The notes under the pieces: model-generated
Seen by the model: only the letters and a program-made list of their open reading frames with translations
The model's database searches: none
What the model was told of the DNA's origin: nothing
Source: Balanoglossus misakiensis
Lineage: Eukaryota > Hemichordata
Length of the DNA stretch: 64,000 nt
Assembly: GCA_040954595.2 (NCBI GenBank)
Contig: CM082581.2
Span: forward strand, 2,418,001-2,482,000
Direction: 5' to 3'
In this document: piece after piece, positions 55,001-64,000 of the stretch
Layout of the letters: each line of letters begins with the position of its first letter
How positions within the stretch are numbered: the first letter of the stretch is position 1
Made by a program: the position numbers and the translations under genes

Positions 55001-58000
55001 GTTTGCATCACTATCTACCCTGATGCATCATCAACCTTGCTTCGCCATTTACCCTGATGCAAAGAATCAGATTCAATGTCATCGTTGCATTAGCAATGTC
55101 AAAGTACAGTGCTTTTGGACACGTATTAACCCAGGGATTTACAGACAACTTTAAATCCCCCTGTAGGCATTTTATACCCATGTCAAAGTGAAGTGTTTGC
55201 ATCACTATCTACCCTGATGCATCATAAAGCTTGCTACGCCATTTACCCTGATGCAAAGAATCAGATTCAATGTCATCATTGCATTAGCAATGTCAAAGTA
55301 CAGTGCTTTTCGACACGTATTAACCCACAGATTTTTCAACAACCTGAAATCCCCATATGCATTTAATACCCATGTCAAAGTGAAGTGTTTGCATCACAAT
55401 CTACCCTGATGCATCATAAAGCTTGCTACGCCATTTACCCTGATGCAAAGAATCAGATTCAATGTCATCGTTACATTAGCAATGTCAAAGTACAGTGCTT
55501 TTGGACACGTATTAACCCAGGGATTTACAGACAACTTTAAATCCCCCTGTAGGCATTTTACACCCATGTCAAAGTGAAGTGTTTGCATCACTATCTACCC
55601 TGATGCATCATAAAGCTTGCTACGCCATTTACCCTGATGCAAAGAATCAGATTCAATGTCATCATTGCATTAGCAATGTCAAAGTACAGTGCTTTTCGAC
55701 ACGTATTAACCCAGGGATTTATCATCAACTTGAAATCCCCATATGCATTTAATACCCATGTCAAAGTGAAGTGATTGCATCACTATCTATCCTGATGCAT
55801 CATAAAGCTTGCTACGCCATTTACCCTGATGCAAAGAATCAGATTCAATGTCATCGTTACATTAGCAATGTCAAAGTACAGTGCTTTTGGACACGTATTA
55901 ACCCAGGGATTTACAGACAACTTTAAATCCCCCTGTAGGCATTTTACACCCATGTCAAAGTGAAGTGTTTGCATCACTATCTACCCTGATGCATCATAAA
56001 GCTTGCTACGCCATTTACCCTGATGCAAAGAATCAGATTCAATGTCATCATTGCATTAGCAATGTCAAAGTACAGTGCTTTTCGACACGTATTAACCCAG
56101 GGATTTATCATCAACTTGAAATCCCCATATGCATTTAATACCCATGTCAAAGTGAAGAGATTGCATCACTATCTATCCTGATGCATCATCAACCTTGCTT
56201 CGCCATTTGCCCTGATGCAAAGAATCAGATTCAATGTCATCGTTGCATTAGCAATGTCAAATTAGAGTGCTTTTGGCCACGTATTAACCTATGGATTTAC
56301 ATTTAACATTAAATACCCATGTGAAAGTGCAGAGTTTGCATCACCATCTACTCTGATGCATCATTGAGCTTGCTTCGCCATTTGCCCTAATGCAAAGAAT
56401 CCCATTCAATGTCACCATTGCATATGCAATGTCAAAGTACAGTGCTTTCCGCCACGTATTAACCCAGGGATTTACAGACAACTTTAAATCCCCCAGTAGG
56501 CATTTTATACTCATGTCAAAGTGCAGAGCTTGCATCACAATCTACCCTGATGCATCATCAACCTTGCTTCGCCATTTACCCTGATGCAAAGAATCAGATT
56601 CAATGTCATCGTTGCATTAGCAATGTCAAAGTACAGTGCTTTTGGACACGTATTAACCCAGGGATTTACAGACAACTTTAAATCCCCCTGTAGGCATTTT
56701 ACACCCATGTCAAAGTGAAGTGTTTGCATCACTATCTACCCTGATGCATCATAAAGCTTGCTACGCCATTTACCCTGATTCAAAGAATCAGATTCAATGT
56801 CATCATTGCATTAGCAATGTCAAAGTACAGTGCTTTTCGACACGTATTAACCCACAGATTTTTCAACAACCTGAAATCCCCATATGCATTTAATACCCAT
56901 GTCAAAGTGAAGTGTTTGCATCACTATCTACCCTGATGCATCATAAAGCTTGCTACGCCATTTACCCTGATGCAAAGAATCAGATTCAATGTCATCGTTG
57001 CATTAGCAATGTCAAATTAGAGTGCTTTTGGCCACGTATTAACCTATGGATTTACATTTAACATTAAATACCCATGTGAAAGTGCAGAGTTTGCATCACC
57101 ATCTACTCTGATGCATCATTGAGCTTGCTTCGCCATTTGCCCTAATGCAAAGAATCCCATTCAATGTCACCATTGCATATGCAATGTCAAAGTACAGTGC
57201 TTTCCGCCACGTATTAACCCAGGGATTTACAGACAACTTTAAATCCCCCAGTAGGCATTTTATACTCATGTCAAAGTGCAGAGCTTGCATCACAATCTAC
57301 CCTGATGCATCATCAACCTTGCTTCGCCATTTACCCTGATGCAAAGAATCAGATTCAATGTCATCGTTGCATTAGCAATGTCAAAGTACAGTGCTTTTGG
57401 ACTCGTATTAACCCAGGGATTTACAGACAACTTTAAATCCCCCTGTAGGCATTTTACACCCATGTCAAAGTGAAGTGTTTGCATCACTATCTACCCTGAT
57501 GCATCATAAAGCTTGCTACGCCATTTACCCTGATTCAAAGAATCAGATTCAATGTCATCATTGCATTAGCAATGTCAAAGTACAGTGCTTTTCGACACGT
57601 ATTAACCCACAGATTTTTCAACAACCTGAAATCCCCATATGCATTTAATACCCATGTCAAAGTGAAGTGTTTGCATCACTATCTACCCTGATGCATCATA
57701 AAGCTTGCTACGCCATTTACCCTGATGCAAAGAATCAGATTCAATGTCATCGTTACATTAGCAATGTCAAAGTACAGTGCTTTTGGACACGTATTAACCC
57801 AGGGATTTATCATCAACTTGAAATCCCCATATGCATTTAATACCCATGTCAAAGTGAAGTGATTGCATCACTATCTATCCTGATGCATCATCAACCTTGC
57901 TTCGCCATTTGCCCTGATGCAAAGAATCAGATTCAATGTCATCGTTGCATTAGCAATGTCAAATTAGAGTGCTTTTGGCCACGTATTAACCTATGGATTT

Positions 58001-61000
58001 ACATTTAACATTAAATACCCATGTGAAAGTGCAGAGTTTGCATCACCATCTACTCTGATGCATCATTGAGCTTGCTTCGCCATTTGCCCTAATGCAAAGA
58101 ATCCCATTCAATGTCACCATTGCATATGCAATGTCAAAGTACAGTGCTTTCCGCCACGTATTAACCCAGGGATTTACAGACAACTTTAAATCCCCCAGTA
58201 GGCATTTTATACCCATGTCAAAGTGCAGAGCTTGCATCACAATCTACCCTGATGCATCATCAACCTTGCTTCGCCATTTACCCTGATGCAAAGAATCAGA
58301 TTCAATGTCATCGTTGCATTAGCAATGTCAAAGTACAGTGCTTTTGGACACGTATTAACCCAGGGATTTACAGACAACTTTAAATCCCCCTGTAGGCATT
58401 TTACACCCATGTCAAAGTGAAGTGTTTGCATCACTATCTACCCTGATGCATCATAAAGCTTGCTACGCCATTTACCCTGATGCAAAGAATCAGATTCAAT
58501 GTCATCATTGCATTAGCAATGTCAAAGTACAGTGCTTTTTGACACGTATTAACCCACAGATTTTTCAACAACCTGAAATCCCCATATGCATTTAATACCC
58601 ATGTCAAAGTGAAGTGTTTGCATCACTATCTACCCTGATGCATCATAAAGCTTGCTACGCCATTTACCCTGATGCAAAGAATCAGATTCAATGTCATCGT
58701 TACATTAGCAATGTCAAAGTACAGTGCTTTTGGACACGTATTAACCCAGGGATTTATCATCAACTTGAAATCCCCATATGCATTTAATACCCATGTCAAA
58801 GTGAAGTGATTGCATCACTATCTACCCTGATGCATCATCAACCTTGCTTCGCCATTTGCCCTGATGCAAAGAATCAGATTCAATGTCATCGTTGCATTAG
58901 CAATGTCAAATTAGAGTGCTTTTGGCCACGTATTAACCTATGGATTTACATTTACCATTAAATACCCATGTGAAAGTGCAGAGTTTGCATCACCATCTAC
59001 TCTGATGCATCATTGAGCTTGCTTCGCCATTTGCCCTAATGCAAACAATCCCATTCAATGTCACCATTGCATATGCAATGTCAAAGTACAGTGCTTTCCG
59101 CCTCGTATTAACCCAGGGATTTACAGACAACTTTAAATCCCCCTGTAGGCATTTTATACCCATGTCAAAGTGCAGAGCTTGCATCACTATCTACCCTGAT
59201 GCATAATCAACCTTGCTTCGCCATTTACCCTGATGCAAAGAATCAGATTCAATGTCATCGTTGCATTAGCAATGTCAAAGTACAGTGCTTTTGGACACGT
59301 ATTAACCCAGGGATTTACAGACAACTTTAAATCCCCCTGTAGGCATTTTATACCCATGTCAAAGTGAAGTGTTTGCATCACTATCTACCCTGATGCATCA
59401 TAAAGCTTGCTACGCCATTTACCCTGATGCAAAGAATCAGATTCAATGTCATCATTGCATTAGCAATGTCAAAGTACAGTGCTTTTCGACACGTATTAAC
59501 CCACAGATTTTTCAACAACCTGAAATCCCCATATGCATTTAATACCCATGTCAAAGTGAAGTGTTTGCATCACTATCTACCCTGATGCATCATAAAGCTT
59601 GCTACGCCATTTACCCTGATGCAAAGAATCAGATTCAATGTCATCGTTACATTAGCAATGTCAAAGTACAGTGCTTTTGGACACGTATTAACCCAGGGAT
59701 TTATCATCAACTTGAAATCCCCATATGCATTTAATACCCATGTCAAAGTGAAGTGATTGCATCACTATCTACCCTGATGCATCATCAACCTTGCTTCGCC
59801 ATTTGCCCAGATGCAAAGAATCAGATTCAATGTCATCGTTGCATTAGCAATGTCAAATTAGAGTGCTTTTGGCCACGTATTAACCTATGGATTTACATTT
59901 AACATTAAATACCCATGTGAAAGTGCAGAGTTTGCATCACCATCTACTCTGATGCATCATTGAGCTTGCTTCGCCATTTGCCCTAATGCAAAGAATCCCA
60001 TTCAATGTCACCATTGCATATGCAATGTCAAAGTACAGTGCTTTCCGCCACGTATTAACCCAGGGATTTACAGACAACTTTAAATCCCCCTGTAGGCATT
60101 TTATACCCATGTCTAAGTGCAGAGCTTGCATCACTATCTACCCTGATGCATAATCAACCTTGCTTCGCCATTTACCCTGATGCAAAGAATCAGATTCAAT
60201 GTCATCGTTGCATTAGCAATGTCAAAGTACAGTGCTTTTGGACACGTATTAACCCAGGGATTTACAGACAACTTTAAATCCCCCTGTAGGCATTTTATAC
60301 ACATGTCAAAGTGAAGTGTTTGCATCACTATCTACCCTGATGCATCATAAAGCTTGCTACGCCATTTACCCTGATGCAAAGAATCAGATTCAATGTCATC
60401 ATTGCATTAGCAATGTCAAAGTACAGTGCTTTTCGACACGTATTAACCCACAGATTTTTCAACAACCTGAAATCCCCATATGCATTTAATACCCATGTCA
60501 AAGTGAAGTGTTTGCATCACTATCTACCCTGATGCATCATAAAGCTTGCTACGCCATTTACCCTGATGCAAAGAATCAGATTCAATGTCATCGTTACATT
60601 AGCAATGTCAAAGTACAGTGCTTTTGGACACGTATTAACCCAGGGATTTATCATCAACTTGAAATCCCCATATGCATTTAATACCCATGTCAAAGTGAAG
60701 TGATTGCATCACTATCTACCCTGATGCATCATCAACCTTGCTTCGCCATTTGCCCTGATGCAAAGAATCAGATTCAATGTCATGGTTGCATTAGCAATGT
60801 CAAATTAGAGTGCTTTTGGCCACGTATTAACCTATGGATTTACAGTTAACATTAAATACCCATGTGAAAGTGCAGAGTTTGCATCACCATCTACTCTGAT
60901 GCATCATTGAGTTTGCTTCGCCATTTGCCCTAATGCAAAGAATCCCATTCAATGTCACCATTGCATATGCAATGTCAAAGTACAGTGCTTTCCGCCACGT

Positions 61001-64000
61001 ATTAACCCAGGGATTTACAGACAACTTTAAATCCCCCTGTAGGCATTTTATACCCATGTCAAAGTGAAGTGTTTGCATCACTATCTACCCTGATGCGTCA
61101 TAAAGCTTGCTACGCCATTTACCCTGATGCAAAGAATCAGATTCAATGTCATCGTTGCATTAGCAATGTCAAAGTACAGTGCTTTTGGACACGTATTAAC
61201 CCACAGATTTTTCAACAACCTGAAATCCCCATATGCATTTAATACCCATGTCAAAGTGAAGTGTTTGCATCACTATCTACCCTGATGCATCATAAAGCTT
61301 GCTACGCCATATACCCTGATGCAAAGAATCAGATTCAATGTCATCGTTTCATCAGCAATGTCAAATTACAGTGCTTTTGGACACGTATTAACCCAGGGAT
61401 TTATCATCAACTTGAAATCCCCATATGCATTTAATACCAATGTCAAAGTGAAGTGATTGCATCACTATCTACCCTGATGCATCATAAACCTTGCTTCGCC
61501 ATTTGCCCTGATGCAAAGAATCAGATTCAATGTCATCGTTCCATTAGCAATGTCAAATTAGAGTGCTTTTGGTCACGTATTAACCTATGGATTTACATTT
61601 AACATTAAATACCCATGTGAAAGTGCAGAGTTTGCATCACCATCTACTCTGATGCATCATTGAGCTTGCTTCGCCAATTGCCCTAATGCAAAGAATCCCA
61701 TTCAATGTCACCATTGCATATGCAATGTCAAAGTACAGTGCTTTCCGCCACGTATTAACCCAGGGATTTACAGACAACTTTAAATCCCCCTGTAGGCATT
61801 TTATGCCCATGTCAAAGTGCAGAGCTTGCATCACTATCTACCCTGATGCTTCATCAACCTTGCTTCGCCATTTACCCTGATGCAAAGAATCAGATTCAAT
61901 GTCATCGCTGCATTAGCAATGTCAAAGTACAGTGTTTTTGGACACGTAATAACCCAGGGATTTACAGACAACATTAAATCCCCCTGTAGGCATTTTATAC
62001 CCATGTCAAAGTGAAGTGTTTGCATCACTATCTACCCTGATGCATCATAAAGCTTGCTACGCCATATACCCTGATGCAAAGAATCAGATTCAATGTCATC
62101 GTTGCATTATCAATGTCAAATTACAGTGCTTTTGGACACGTATTAACCCAGGGATTTATCATCAACTTGAAATCCCCATATGCATTTAATACCAATGTCA
62201 AAGTGAAGTGATTGCATCACTATCTATCCTGATGCATCACCAACCTTGCTTCGCCATTTGCCCTGATGCAAAGAATCAGATTCAATGTCATCGTTGCATT
62301 AGCAATGTCAAATTAGAGTGCTTTTGGCCACGTATTAACCTATGGATTTACATTTAACATTAAATACCCATGTGAAAGTGCAGAGTTTGCATCACCATCT
62401 ACTCTGATGCATCATTGAGCTTGCTTCGCCATTTGCCCTAATGCAAAGAATCCCATTCAATGTCACCATTGCATATGCAATGTCAAAGTACAGTGCTTTC
62501 CGCCACGTATTAACCCAGGGATTTACAGACCACTTTAAATCCCCCAGTAGGCATTTTATACCCATGTCAAAGTGCAGAGCTTGCATCACTATCTACCCTG
62601 ATGCATCATCAACCTTGCTTCGCCATTTACCCTGATGCAAAGAATCAGATTCAATGTCATCGTTGCATTAGCAATGTCAAAGTACAGTGCTTTTGGACAC
62701 GTATTAACCCAGGGATTTACAGACAACTTTAAATCCCCCTGTAGGCATTTTATACCCATGTCAAAGTGAAGTGTTTGCATCACTATCTACCCTGATGCAT
62801 CATAAAGCTTGCTACGCCATTTACCCTGATGCAAAGAATCAGATTCAATGTCATCATTGCATTAGCAATGTCAAAGTACAGTGCTTTTCGACACGTATTA
62901 ACCCACAGATTTTTCAACAACCTGAAATCCCCATATGCATTTAATACCCTTGTCAAAGTGAAGTGTTTGCATCACTATCTACCCTGATGCATCATAAAGC
63001 TTGCTACGCCATTTACCCTGATGCAAAGAATCAGATTCAATGTCATCGTTACATTAGCAATGTCAAAGTACAGTGCTTTTGGACACGTATTAACCCAGGG
63101 ATTTATCATCAACTTGAAATCCCCATATGCATTTAATACCCATGTCAAAGTGAAGTGATTGCATCACTATCTATCCTGATGCATCATCAACCTTGCTTCG
63201 CCATTTGCCCTGATGCAAAGAATCAGATTCAATGTCATCGTTGCATTAGCAATGTCAAATTAGAGTGCTTTTGGCCACGTATTAACCTATGGATTTACAT
63301 TTAACATTAAATACCCATGTGAAAGTGCAGAGTTTGCATCACCATCTACTCTGATGCATCATTGAGCTTGCTTCGCCATTTGCCCTAATGCAAAGAATCC
63401 CATTCAATGTCACCATTGCATATGCAATGTCAAAGTACAGTGCTTTCCGCCACGTATTAACCCAGGGATTTACAGACAACTTTAAATCCCCCAGTAGGCA
63501 TTTTATACCCATGTCAAAGTGCAGAGCTTGCATCACTATCTACCCTGATGCATCATCAACCTTGCTTCGCCATTTACCCTGATGCAAAGAATCAGATTCA
63601 ATGTCATCGTTGCATTAGCAATGTCAAAGTACAGTGCTTTTGGACACGTATTTACCCAGGGATTTACAGACAACTTTAAATCCCCCTGTAGGCATTTTAT
63701 ACCCATGTCAAAGTGAAGTGTTTGCATCACTATCTACCCTGATGCATCATAAAGCTTGCTACGCCATTTACCCTGATGCAAAGAATCAGATTCAATGTCA
63801 TCATTGCATTAGCAATGTCAAAGTACAGTGCTTTTCGACACGTATTAACCCACAGATTTTTCAACAACCTGAAATCCCCATATGCATTTAATACCCATGT
63901 CAAAGTGAAGTGTTTGCATCATTATCTACCCTGATGCATCATAAAGCTTGCTACGCCATTTACCCTGATGCAAAGAATCAGATTCAATGTCATCGTTACA
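46045..64000. repeat. Satellite array, main block with five-monomer higher-order repeat
   Basis: About 18 kb of head-to-tail monomers running off the window edge. From about 57 kb on, the order is a-b-c-d-e with lengths 194, 194, 192, 192 and 175 bp (sum 947); for example monomers start at 58988, 59182, 59376, 59568, 59760 and 59935. Diagnostic words: a, CATTGCATATGCAATG and CTTTCCGCC; b, CATCAACCTTGCTTCGCC with CCCTGTAGGC; c, TTTTCGACACG and CACAGATTTTTC; d, CATCGTTACATTAG and TTATCATCAACTTG; e, CAAATTAGAGTGC and CATTTAACATTAAA. Shorter units of 753-755 bp lack one monomer, and longer 1,312- and 1,527-bp units also occur. No coding function. Confidence 0.95.
53287..56340. repeat. Two tandem copies of a 1,527-bp satellite super-unit
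   Basis: Monomer-a landmarks at 53287, 54814 and 56341 are exactly 1,527 bp apart (eight monomers, that is 947 plus 580). The two copies share private variants, such as CATCACAATCTACCC and GAAGAGATTGCATC at equivalent places, and are nearly identical. This indicates a recent block duplication. Confidence 0.85.

Noticed and set aside
42524-63891. Dozens of ~64-65-codon open frames on both strands in the satellite
   Set aside because: They recur with the satellite period, vary with the monomers and have no domain. They follow from repeat composition and are not genes.
41549-64000. CRISPR array
   Set aside because: Repeats are ~190 bp with no unique spacers and the context is eukaryotic. This is a satellite.

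Overview
The window is metazoan-type nuclear DNA, most likely from a marine invertebrate, but the sequence does not identify the species. Supporting signs are GT-AG introns, L1-like LINE, Gypsy, DIRS/Ngaro-like and Chapaev-like transposons, and a long satellite with higher-order structure. I see no bacterial operons, rRNA or tRNA genes, and no convincing complete host gene. Almost everything is mobile-element or satellite DNA, much of it nested.

Layout. 1-1940: decayed pogo/Tigger-type DDE transposon, cut by the window edge. 2040-4709: mostly unannotatable; one candidate THAP-like first exon behind an E-box/CRE cluster. 4710-6787: 2.1 kb non-autonomous repeat ending in a strong hairpin. 7001-9310: small tyrosine-recombinase-type retroelement remnant (gag, split direct repeats; minus strand). 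10293-15603: L1-like LINE with 12-bp target-site duplications, inserted across the 5' edge of a Gypsy element (LTRs 15609-15839 and 21190-21419), which itself carries a 1.5 kb MITE (19064-20562). 21425-23599: AT-rich DNA with degenerate tandem repeats. 23600-40697: DIRS/Ngaro-like retroelement on the minus strand (gag, RT, RNase H, tyrosine recombinase, split direct repeats), split by a 12.85 kb cut-and-paste transposon. 40750-41544: TTAA-flanked MITE. 41549-64000: satellite of ~175-194 bp monomers in a 947-bp five-monomer higher-order repeat, interrupted at 43217-46044 by a TA-flanked transposon.

The most notable object is the transposon at 25702-38547. It has terminal inverted repeats beginning CACGTCTGTT, a 4-bp duplication (TGCT), and an 11-exon minus-strand gene of about 1,030 codons. 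The N-terminus resembles that of vertebrate RAG1 (Cys/His modules plus C3HC4 RING). The rest carries candidate DDE residues of a Chapaev / N-RAG-TP-like transposase. Its two inverted repeats share an outer 10-mer and an inner block, but the spacers between them are 3 bp and 12 bp. One intron holds a 4.2 kb giant hairpin, and the 3' region holds a Gypsy fragment.

Relative ages can be read from the nesting: Gypsy before LINE; Gypsy before its MITE; DIRS-like element before the RAG1-N transposon; that transposon before the giant foldback and the Gypsy fragment; satellite before the TA-flanked transposon.
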